Shown here: positions 19,558 to 28,500 of the stretch, piece after piece
How the letters are laid out: every line of letters begins with the position of its first letter
How positions within the stretch are numbered: the stretch's first letter is position 1
Assembly (NCBI RefSeq): GCF_000006405.1
Contig: NW_003214713.1
Coordinates: 23,298 to 55,260 of the forward strand
Length of the DNA: 31,963 nt
Origin: Perkinsus marinus ATCC 50983
Lineage: Eukaryota > Perkinsozoa > Perkinsida > Perkinsidae
Reading direction: 5' to 3'
Translations under genes and position numbers: made by a program
Notes under the pieces: generated by a model
What the model was told of the DNA's origin: nothing
The model's database searches: none
The model's input: only the letters and a program-made list of their open reading frames with translations

Positions 19558-20954
19558 TTAGGCGCTTCCATTCCGGACTTGACAGTCAACATCATCTGGA
19601 GAGAGCCTGAATTAAAAATGATGCACCTCTCAAGAATAGAACCCACAACCTCCCGGATACAATAATTCGGCTAAGCGCTTAACGACTCGACCACCTAGCA
19701 ACATATTTTCACTCACTTCTGAATTCTCCCATCATCAACTCCAGTGATGCCTTCATCATCTGTTATAATCCTAAGACAATAACAACATGCTAAAGTCATC
19801 GCCACAATTTCCTTGCCGTTGCCCGGCTCGAACAGCAGTAACTTATACTCGTTTTCCACACATGAAAACTAAACCATTAAGTGAATCGATTATTTATCCT
19901 TCCAATTTTGAGAGTTCGAAGAATATCCAATTTCACTAACCTCATAAATGTAATAACAATGTGAATCGGTTGATGCCGTTCAGAAGAATTATCCCAGTCC
20001 ATAAATCTACTTCATGTTTTCAAAAACACGAATTCACATAACTATGTTTCAACTAGTGATAATTCAATCTTACTAATCGAGTACTACAAACAGATGTTAA
20101 CTTTAGAAGTTCTATTATGGTGAAGTTTCAACAATCTCGGATATTTACGAAGTGGAAACTCAAATCGAAATCGACTAAAATTGTGATCATCTTTTCAACT
20201 CATTCGCGAAAGAAAATTCCCTCAACGCTATAAATGAGTTCCGCGAAATCCAATGATAAAAAAACTCGCGTATGAATTTTCTGATTTCTCTTCATTAAAA
20301 ATATCAATCCGCAACTTACTCTATTTTCACAAACCTTTCCCTCCGATGACGATGTCGTCCATCACCAGCTCGGCGCTTCTCAACCAATTTTCTATCCCTC
20401 ATATTTGCCGATCTTGAAGATTCTCTGGAGACCGAGCTCGACCTAATATACAACAAAAGATTCTTACGCACAGCGAAGAATATCTATTATTTTTTACGGG
20501 GAAGCAAATTCTGAAACTATACATGTAAATGCTCATATTATAAATGTTTACCAAAACTTCTACAACTCGAATATTGCGATTTCAGTACAGTTTTCCGTAG
20601 AATTTTCTCCCACATTTTTTGCATAAATTCCGATTCCCAACTCACTTATCGCTCTCCAATTTGTGACCGATTTGAATACCCGAATTGTGGTGACGACGCT
20701 CAGCCAGGGGAAGATAAAACAGCGGCCTGGATAGGAGAATCTTAGGTTCACCATGGTAAGATACAAAACAGGTTACCCCATCTCGTCATCATCATCATCC
20801 TCTACAATTAACATTCTTCCACGGTAACTTGCATCATGTGAGTTCTAAAGATAATCTTCGCTGTGCGATACTAAGATACTCCTTTCACCCTCACCTTATC
20901 TGGATTCCTAGGAAGCCCATTCACTTGAGAATCAACAACCACAGCAATTGGCAT
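19558..20954 (-). CDS. Unrecognised protein with Asp-rich and Ser/Arg-rich segments, 8 exons, 176 aa
   Basis: Exons (minus): 20954-20895, 20844-20777, 20726-20646, 20442-20335, 20006-19941, 19868-19843, 19789-19717 and 19606-19558. All introns are GT..AG and phase-consistent. The protein starts MPIAVVVDSQVNGLPRNPDK, then has an acidic block after RGRMLIV (VEDDDDDE, about residues 35-42), LFYLPLAERRHH, a Ser/Arg-rich stretch (SSSVSRESSRSANMRDRK) and a C-terminal IITDDEGITGVDDGRIQK. It is hydrophilic, with no signal peptide or membrane span. The order LPIA..(M/T)(L/V)IV-acidic..PL recurs in the gene at 22065, suggesting a diverged tandem paralog. The start is uncertain because AAAG precedes the ATG and an upstream exon is possible. 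Confidence 0.5.
19621..19702 (-). repeat. tRNA-like module with A- and B-boxes in intron 7 of the 176-aa gene
   Basis: On the minus strand GGTGGTCGAGTCGTTAAGCG closely resembles the D-arm/A-box of a serine or leucine tRNA, and GTTGTGGGTTCTATTC resembles its T-arm with one B-box change. It occupies most of the 110-bp intron 19607-19716. It is the most complete tRNA-like module in the window. Confidence 0.65.
19790..19842 (-). repeat. 53-bp intron built on a T-arm-like hairpin (176-aa gene)
   Basis: The intron starts GTTACTGCTGTTCGAGCCGG and contains CCGGGCAACGG. As in other family D introns, the B-box-like word lies within the first 20 bases after the GT. Confidence 0.5.
20443..20645 (-). repeat. 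Intron ending in the TTCGCTGTGCG module (176-aa gene)
   Basis: The last 45 bases contain TTCTTCGCTGTGCGTAAGAA, then TCTTTTGTTGTAT, then the 3' TAG. The same module closes the intron 22418-22711 of the neighbouring gene. Related copies lie at 20845-20894, 31304-31325 and in the 88-bp tandem array. All mapped copies are intronic. Confidence 0.6.
20727..20776 (-). repeat. Family A introner = intron 2 of the 176-aa gene (50 bp)
   Basis: The intron reads GTAACCTGTTTTGTATCTTA, then a short spacer, AACCTAAGATTC and CTATCCAG. It is essentially one element. Confidence 0.8.
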
Positions 20955-21499
20955 CTTTAAAGAAATTAAATGAAAACTTCCTATTACCAAAAGTATATAT
21001 AAATCATACCGACGACCACTCATCGATTAATAGATACCCTTTTAATATGCGCACGCGTGCAAAACATGCACGCCCTAAAAAATATGAAAATTTACCTGTT
21101 GATGATGACGATAGAAAAATTTTGAGGAAATTTCGGGAAAATTTCTTATTGATTTCAGTACACTTCCACCCAAATTCATATGTCTTTCGAAACTCCCGAG
21201 GAAAGCGAACATATATTCCTCCAACACTGCACCCAATATCACACTTCAGCTTAGCCATCACAGGTTCGATCCCCGGCACCTGCATTTTTCCGCTACCAAC
21301 TTCGCGAATTTATTGAAAATTCTCATCAACTATTCTGGTCGATGACAACGATAAATTTATTCTTCATTTTTGAATACTCATACCATAAATCGTTTCCCAT
21401 GCAAATTCCTGAGCAGTTTGAGAAGCCATATATTCCAACACTAATTCTTCACGAAATTCATAAAGTGACTGCCTACAGGTTATATAGATTTCAGACGAT

Positions 21500-21519
21500 A
21501 ATCGATCACGTGATCGATT
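21500..21519. repeat. Family B palindrome
   Basis: AATCGATCACGTGATCGATT, perfect over 20 bases and identical to copies inside mapped HAD introns. Confidence 0.85.
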
Positions 21520-21604
21520 TGTCCAAGTTCATAAATATATATATTCCACGCCGAGATGGAACTCGCGACCAATTATTTTAAGGAGAATCTTATGACTGCC
21601 ACAT

Positions 21605-21650
21605 AGGGTATCTTAGGTTCATGATGGTAAGATACAAAATAGGCCCAATT
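21605..21650. repeat. Family A element, unassigned
   Basis: GTATCTTAGGTTCATGATGG followed by TAAGATACAAAATAGGCCC on the plus strand. This is among the cleanest family A copies. No flanking exons were identified. Confidence 0.75.
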
Positions 21651-21955
21651 GAAGCCTCAACACAACATGTCAAAGATATCACCACGCACTTCAAAGAATC
21701 TTCATACTTCAACTACCTTCATCCTACCTCAAAGATTCCCCAATTACATGGTAATGTAAAAAGCGCTCGCCCTCGTGATCGATTCAGAAACAGTAATTAT
21801 TAATAATCTATATATAGCATGCTGCGGCAGTCCACCCACCCGAGTTCGATTCCCAGGGGACTAATTTTGCGACTTTTTTGCAGGGCGATTTATACACCAA
21901 AAATTTCCAAAGTCACTCAGCAGCGTTAGAAATAATGGAAAACAGAACGATATAA

Positions 21956-21996
21956 AATCGATCAGCTGATCGATATAATCGATCGACCGATCGATC
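21956..21996. repeat. Two adjacent family B palindromes
   Basis: AATCGATCAGCTGATCGATA is followed at once by ATCGATCGACCGATCGAT. The central two bases vary while the outer arms are kept. Confidence 0.75.
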
Positions 21997-22064
21997 AGTA
22001 ATTCATTACCTAAATAATCTTGCTCTCTTACCAAATCTTGCATTTCCTCAACGCTATGCTTACC

Positions 22065-22783
22065 CTATGAATTGGAATTAGAAGATTCCTCACGACCATT
22101 CACCGAGCCAACTAGTATCCTGAAAAATGATATCCAAGGTTCAACGATGCAAGATTCAAAATAGGTCCACAAACATACCACTTACTCGAGCCGCCTAGTA
22201 GTAGTAGTAGTAGTACAACATCGACTCGAACGAGGCGTATCTTTTATTCTGCGGACCACCAATGCGGGCAAACGGAATATCTCCGACGACCTACATACAG
22301 CACTGTTATAAAAATGGTTAACATGTACCAAAATTACAGCGGAGCGATGCAACCCTCATCATCATCCATCACAATTACCGTCCTCCTAGTCGACATCAGT
22401 GCTCGTTGTGAATCTATCTACACATACAACATAAAAGATTCCACAACGCACAGCGAAGATTTTTCCAAACATGAAATCTTATAACAATATAATCTATATT
22501 ATAATCATACCACAATATACTCTACAACCTGAACAACTATTCAAAGTAACTTAACTCTCACATATACACAGCCCACCAAGGTTCGATCCCCACACCATGC
22601 ATTTCATAACAACATTTCCCATCAACATGTTGATGCCCACAGCACTACTATACATATATATTTAAATATAAATAAATATCATTCGATCGAGGTTCGATTC
22701 CCACACCCTACATTTAATGATGACCTCCTTTTCTTAACTTCAGCAATAGGAAGGCGTGGCACAAACGATGGTCGGGTGGACAT
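22065..22783 (-). CDS. Unrecognised small protein, 4 exons, 107 aa, possible paralog of the 19558 gene
   Basis: Exons (minus): 22783-22712, 22417-22338, 22302-22186 and 22119-22065. The chain is GT..AG and phase-consistent. The protein starts MSTRPSFVPRLPIAEVKKRR, continues with LMSTRRTVIVMDDDEGCIAPL and FRLPALVVRRIKDTPRSSRC, has six threonines encoded by an ACT run, and ends REESSNSNS. LPIA, the (T/M)(V/L)IV-acidic block and the following PL resemble the 176-aa protein downstream. Intron 2 is only 35 bp. Upstream open sequence (about 22861-22903, reading VGIIFIIFYIHLLD) may be a further exon, so the start is uncertain. Confidence 0.4.
22120..22185 (-). repeat. Family A introner = intron 3 of the 107-aa gene (66 bp)
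   Basis: The intron starts GTAAGTGG and contains GGACCTATTTTGAATCTTGC, then TTGAACCTTGGATATC, and ends TTTTTCAG. Confidence 0.75.
22568..22711 (-). repeat. Two T-arm-like modules in intron 1 of the 107-aa gene
   Basis: On the minus strand the intron starts GTAGGGTGTGGGAATCGAAC, placing a B-box-like word 12 bases inside the 5' splice site. A second copy, GTGTGGGGATCGAACCTTGG, lies about 105 bases further on. Confidence 0.6.
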
Positions 22784-23720
22784 CAAAGAGAAAGAGAACA
22801 AATCTGGACCTATTTTGAATCTTACACATCCAACCTCAAGATACCACCATCAAGTAAATGGATATAAAATATGATGAAAATTATCCCCACCTGGAAAACG
22901 ATACAATAAATATCCGAGGTTCAACCATATAAGATCCAAAACAGGCCCAAAAGAGGACCACGAACCTGTTCGCCACTTCAAAAGATATCTAAACGACTAC
23001 CAACATTGGAGAAATATATGTTCGCTTTCCTCAGCTGCTGAGCTCAGGAGTTTCCAAAGCTGATTATAAAATTTTACATACGAATTCAATTACAAGTGTA
23101 TAGAAGCCCAACAATAATTTTCCAAATATTTCCTCGAAATTTTCATATCGTCATCACCAACACATGTAGTTGATGACCATGTGCATATTTTTCTACTCAC
23201 AAATAACAACCTCCAAAAAAAATATTTTTCATAAAATTTTTTAGAGAACTCAACACAATTCATTTTTCAAGTAACGATTTCTTATCGTGCAGTAAGCGGC
23301 TTACTGTAAGCCTACATTCTACCCTACCTCAACACATATCTCTTATCGATCACCTGATCGATTTCATCCATACCAAAACCGTCTCAATACGAAAACATGC
23401 ACATGGTCAACTACATATAACAAAAAAATTGGTTTTTTTACACTACTACGCAAAGTCATTTATATTCATACCGTAATTTCGGAAACTCAATAGTAAAAAA
23501 ATGTACGAATTTCCGTAAAATTTTACTTTACATCAACACATGAATTTGAAAATTGTTAAAAACCTGAGCGAAACCGTTACACAAATTTATCATTTTTTCA
23601 TATTTCTTTCAAACTCCTCCAGAATACTTCTATGAACGTTTTGCCAATCGATTCACGTTCAAGCTCATGATGATACCAATATTAGATCTTCAAACTGTCA
23701 AATTCAAATATGATTACCTT
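22784..23720. other. Intergenic/duplicated stretch downstream of the HAD gene copies
   Basis: It holds two family A elements (about 22806-22848 minus, about 22912-22950 plus), one family B palindrome (about 23344-23363) and the left part of the 1.89-kb tandem duplication (from about 22995). No exon is firmly defined. Confidence 0.4.
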
Positions 23721-23877
23721 TTACGAATTTTCGCATTCCTGAATCGCTTCGCTCCGCCCAACTTCAACTGTTGGAGTTGCCTCGTTCGTCAACAACTCCA
23801 AGTCGAGAGCTCCATCATGCTTGACAATGTGCTCTGAAAATATATCAAAAATAAATCTTCAAATATCATCAATAATA

Positions 23878-23897
23878 ATCGATCACGTAATCGATTA
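23878..23897. repeat. Family B palindrome in duplicated intron 9
   Basis: AATCGATCACGTAATCGATT, one base from a perfect palindrome. The counterpart in the other copy is at about 25743-25762. Confidence 0.75.
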
Positions 23898-23992
23898 TAG
23901 TATTGATATTAAATTCTACAATTTTTCCTGAATATTCCCCAAAAATTTCCGAAAATATATAAATTTTATCGCCGTTATTGGAAAAGGGATTC

Positions 23993-24113
23993 CTATAAAA
24001 TTTCACCACTTTTACGTGAAGTGGCTTAATACTCTGTGAAAAACCCGATATTCGCGGCGATATGCAATAGTCGTGAAATATGTTTTTCATATCACTAGGA
24101 TGGACCTCCAAAA
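23993..24113. mobile_element. Family C MITE, copy 5
   Basis: It carries the family core TTTACGTGAAGTGGC and GCAATAGTCGTGAAATATG, with degenerate ends. It lies in the duplicated intron 9 and corresponds to copy 6 in the other unit. Confidence 0.75.
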
Positions 24114-24132
24114 TTTTAACTCTTCAAAATAT

Positions 24133-24152
24133 TAATCGATCACGTGATCGAT
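24133..24152. repeat. Family B palindrome
   Basis: AATCGATCACGTGATCGATT, perfect. It is duplicated at about 26003-26022 in the second unit. Confidence 0.8.
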
Positions 24153-24240
24153 TATCTCATTAAATATATATTCTAAATAAAACTCAATAATTACTTGTAT
24201 ACACTCCTCACCTAGATATCAATCAAATTACATCCACACG

Positions 24241-24277
24241 AGATCCCCGGTTCGATTCCCAGCCCCTCCATTTCTAC
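24241..24277 (-). repeat. Family D module at the start of duplicated intron 9
   Basis: On the minus strand the intron begins GTAGAAATGG, then GGGCTGGGAATCGAACCGGG. The B-box-like word is about 20 bases inside the 5' splice site. Confidence 0.6.
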
Positions 24278-25592
24278 CCAATGAATCCGTCAAAAGTTGA
24301 ATTTCATTTCCCAACTGCGTCAAGTCCGGCTTCAATAGAAACTTCACAGACTTCATCCTGCCACAGCCATTTACCAAATCGATCATCTGGGCGCGCGCTT
24401 TTTGCTCACCAGCTGTTCGCCGTCCTCTGAGTCGGAATATTTCCCAAAGTTACTCTCATCAATGCTTCCCTTTCGTGTGGGGAATCCCCAATCGAAATTA
24501 CATTTCGCCAAGACCTACAATACGAAATATTAATACTCGAATTCGAACATACGTGTTTGAAAAAAGTAAACATAAAACTCTTCAACTGTTTGCTAATTGT
24601 GGAGCGAGCGAAGCATATACCGCAACAACCGCCACTTTCGCGTTGTGCGTGCGTGCAGAATTATTCTATCTTAACTACGAGGCTATCAGATATGTCAAAC
24701 GACTCCTCTATATGTTAAAAATCGGAAAACTCGACTATGCGAACAGCTCGGAGAGATATGCACGAAAAACTTTAATGATGGAAAAATGTCCCACCCGGGG
24801 ATCGAACCGGGGACCTATGTAAACTACATTGATTGAGTCCTTCGTCACGAGGGCCTAGTTTGAAAATAAAACTAAACATCCAATCACGACTACCAACATT
24901 GGAGAAATATATGTTCGCTTTCCTCAGCTGCTCAGCTCAGGAGTTTCCAAAGCTGATTATAAAATTTTACATACGAATTCGAATACAAGTGTATAGAAAT
25001 CCAACAATAATTTTCCAAATATTTCCTCGAAATTTTCATATCGTCATCACCAACACATGCAGTTGATGACCATGTGCATATTTTTCTACTCACAAATAAC
25101 AACCTCCAAAAATTTTTTTTCATAAAATTTTTTAGAGAACTCAACACAATTCACTTTTCGAGTAACGATTTGTTATCGTGCAGTAAGCCTACATTCTACC
25201 CTACCCCGACACATATCTTTTATCGATCACCTGATCGATTTCATCCATACCAAAACAATCTCAACACGAAAACATGCACATGGTCAACTACATATAACAA
25301 AAAAATTGGTTTTTTTACACTACTACGCCAAGTCATTTGTTTCCATACCATAATTTCGGAAACTCCGTAGTAAAAAAATGTATAAACTTCCGTAAAATTT
25401 TACTTTTCATCAACACATGAATTTGAAAATTGTTAAAAACCTGAGCCAAACCGTTACACAAATTTATAAATTTTTTCATATTTTTTTCAAGTTCATCCGG
25501 AGTACTTCTATGAACGTTTTGCCAATCGATTCACGTTGATGATGACACCAATATTAAATCTTCAAACTGTCAAATTTAAATATGATTACCTT

Positions 25593-28500
25593 TTACGAAT
25601 TTTCGCATTCCTGAATCGCTTCGCTCCGCCCAACTGTTGGAGTTGCCTCGTTCGTCAACAACTCCAAGTCGAGAGCTCCATCATGTTTGACAATGTGCTC
25701 TGAAAATATATCAAAAATTAATCTTCAAATATCATCAATAATAATCGATCACGTAATCGATTATAGTATTGATATTAAATTCTACAATTTTTCCTAAATA
25801 TTCCCCAAAAATTTTCGGAAATATATAAATTTTATCGCCGTTATTGGAAAAGGGATTTTTATAGAATTTCACCAGTTTTACGTGAAGTGGCGTAATACTC
25901 TGTGAAAAACGCGATATTCGCAGCGATATGCAATAGTCGTGAAATATGTTTTTCATATCACTAGGGTGATGGACCTCCAAAATTTCAACTCTTCAAAATA
26001 TTAATCGATCACGTGATCGATTATCTCTAAATATATATTCTAAATAAAACTCAACAATTTATTGTATACATTCGTCATCTAAATATCAAGTACACCCACA
26101 CGAGGTCCCCGGTTCGATTCCCAGCCCCTCCATTTTTACCCAATGAATCCGTCAAAAGTTGAATTTCATTTCCCAACTGCGTCAAGTCCGGCTTCAATAG
26201 AAACTTCACAGACTTCATCCTACCACAGCCATTTACCAAATCGATCATCTGGGCGCGCGCTCTTTGCTCACCAGCTGTTCGCCGTCCTCTGAGTTGGAAT
26301 ATTTCCCAAAGTTACTCTCATCAATGCTTCCCTTTCGTGTGGGGAATCCCCAATCGAAATTACATTTCGCCAAGACCTAAAATACGAAATATTAATACTC
26401 GAATTCGAACATACGTGTTTGAAAAAAGTAAACATAAAACTCTTCAACTGTTTGCTAATTGCGGAGCGAGCGTAGCATATACCGCAACAACAGGCACTTT
26501 CGCATTGTGTGTGCGTGCAGAATTATTCTGGCTTAACTACGAGGCTATCAGATATGTCAAACGACTCCTCTATATGGGAAAAATCGGAAAATTAGATTAT
26601 GCGAACAACTCGAAGAGATATGCACGAAAAACTTTAATGATGGAAAAATGTCCCACCCGAGAATCGAACCGGGCTGGACCTATGTAAACTTCATTGATTG
26701 AGTCCATGGACGTGGACTCAGTGAGCTCCTTCGTCACGAGGGCCTAGTTTTATAATAAAACTAAACATCCAATCACGACTACCAACATTGGAGAAATATA
26801 TGTTCGCTTTCCTCAGCTGCTCAGCTCAGGATTTTCCAAAGCAAATTATAAAATTTTACATACGAATTCAATTACAAGTGTATAGAAATCAAGTAAAAAT
26901 TTCACCAAAATTTCCTCATAATTTCAATATTATCACCAACACATGTAGTTCACCATATGCATATGCTCCCGCATAACATTATAATGTAATGCATCACCCT
27001 GTGCGCAGCTAGTATATATATAAAAGATATCTTTCACATCTATATATCACCATGCGTAAACTAAGATACCTCCCAAAAAATCTTCCCTGTGCGCAGCTAG
27101 CATATATATAAAAGATATCTTTCACATCTATATGTCACCATGCGTAAACTAAGATACCTCCTTAAAAATCTTCCCTGTGCGTAACTAGCATATATATGAA
27201 AGATATCTTTCACATCTATATATCACCATGCGTAAACTAAGATACCTCCTTAAAAATCTTCCCTGTGCGTAACTAGCATATATATAAAAGATATCTTTCA
27301 CATCTATATATCACCATGCGTAAACTAAGATACCTCCCCCTAAAATTCTTCCCTGTGCGCGGCCGCCACCACCATCACGACTACCTGTGCATAACAGAGC
27401 TCTGCATCCACAAATTCGATGGTTGTTCGATTAAATGCGAATTAACTCCACTCATAGGCGTAGCACCTATCTAAGCAAATCGATCACGTGATCGATTTGG
27501 ATACTCACAGCGTTGACCATCGATGATATCTCTGAATGCATGAGCTTTCCATCCCGCCGGACTTTTAACACCCTTATGCTCAAACGCACCTGCCCAAAAA
27601 TTATACAAAAATTTTGTTGCAAAAAATTACTCGAAATTTTTGCGAATTTTTCCAATTCTCAACAGTGTTGGAATATATGATAGGTTTCCTCAACCGCTAA
27701 ACTCGAGAGTTTTCCGATTTCCCGAAAAAGTTCATCAAAACCAACGGAAATGCCCTTCTCATTCTCATCAACATACATTGGAGTTTTACGATCCGTTTTA
27801 CGTGAAGTGGCGTAAAACTCCGTGAAAAACGCGATATTCGCGGTGATATGCACTAGTCGTGAAATGTGTTTTTCATATCACTAGGGTGAAACTCTTTAGT
27901 CCACATTTTTCCACACTGCATTTGAAATCAAATCTTGCAATCTTGCTCCCACTTGCATTTCCTCAACGCCACATATCCTACTTCGCGCACTGCAAATTTT
28001 CACCGCTAAATTTTGAAGCAGCAGTTCTAATGATGGTAGCCACTTTCGGCACGACAACTCAAACCATCCTTCCTGAGAAGAAAGGGCACAAATCATTAAA
28101 ACATTCTACTTCCAGATGTGGGGAGATATTCACATGCGTTGATAACAACAAGGAAATTCTCGAGCTGTTTCTTGGTAACTTCTAAGTTTGTTGTTCTTTC
28201 AGATGAAAATTATATAACATATTTTCCTACACTGATCTCGCGTAGTTTCGAAATATGCAAATAAGAAAAAGCTACCAAAATATTTTCGAGAAAAAAATTC
28301 ACATAAAAATGTAATTCTATATAACCAGTACGATGAATAACTTTCCAGAATCATCACCACATACATTCCAGAATGCTAAAATCCGAATCACAATTTTCCC
28401 GCATTTTCTGCCCACAATTTCGGCAAAAAATACGAGTAAAAGAAATCGAAGATTTTTATAAATGACATAATTGATAGCCTTCCGAGTTGATATTCATTTC

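Larger units (their letters stand above)
20955..22064. other. Repeat-rich stretch between two small genes
   Basis: No gene could be assembled. It contains a family B palindrome (21500-21519), a tandem pair of palindromes (21956-21996), a family A element (about 21605-21650), a diverged family E end (about 21760-21786) and two T-arm-like words (about 21255-21285 and 21836-21860). By analogy with the rest of the window, these repeats may mark introns of a gene whose exons I could not define. Confidence 0.5.
23721..24514 (-). other. Duplicate of the last three exons of the HAD phosphatase
   Basis: Exon copies at 24514-24410, 24357-24278 and 23833-23721 repeat HAD exons 8-10 with the same splice sites, phases and stop codon. 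By eye, the coding differences from the first set are two silent substitutions plus a six-base in-frame insertion (two extra residues after TPTV). No copies of exons 1-7 lie in between. The set could serve as alternative terminal exons, since exon 7 can splice in phase to either exon 8, or be a silent partial duplication. The surrounding intron sequence is visibly more diverged. Confidence 0.75.
22995..26963. repeat. Tandem duplication, period about 1.89 kb, two full copies and a partial third
   Basis: The word GACTACCAACATTGG begins at 22996, 24888 and 26777, giving spacings of 1892 and 1889 bp. Copies 1 (about 22995-24886) and 2 (about 24887-26775) match along their length with scattered substitutions and small indels. 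Copy 3 stops at about 26963. The unit contains the last three HAD exons, one MITE, several family B palindromes, one family D module and long AT-rich intron sequence. Confidence 0.9.

Noticed and set aside
16872-19702. Functional tRNA genes (16872-16937, 17373-17443, 19621-19702)
   Set aside because: T-arms look good, but acceptor and D-stems do not pair and all three lie inside predicted introns; they are better described as tRNA-derived repeats.
24475-26687. Plus-strand frames of 115 and 116 codons (24475-24822 and 26337-26687) as a conserved gene pair
   Set aside because: They are antisense to HAD exon 8 and its duplicate, and most of their length is intron. Differences between them include many replacements, such as Y to W and L to G.
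27481-27509. A 38-bp HAD intron from GTGAGTATCC to GCTTAG around a palindrome
   Set aside because: Joining at that acceptor gives a stop codon a few residues on, and the GDSPHERE motif would be lost; the phase fits exon 8 at 26376 instead.
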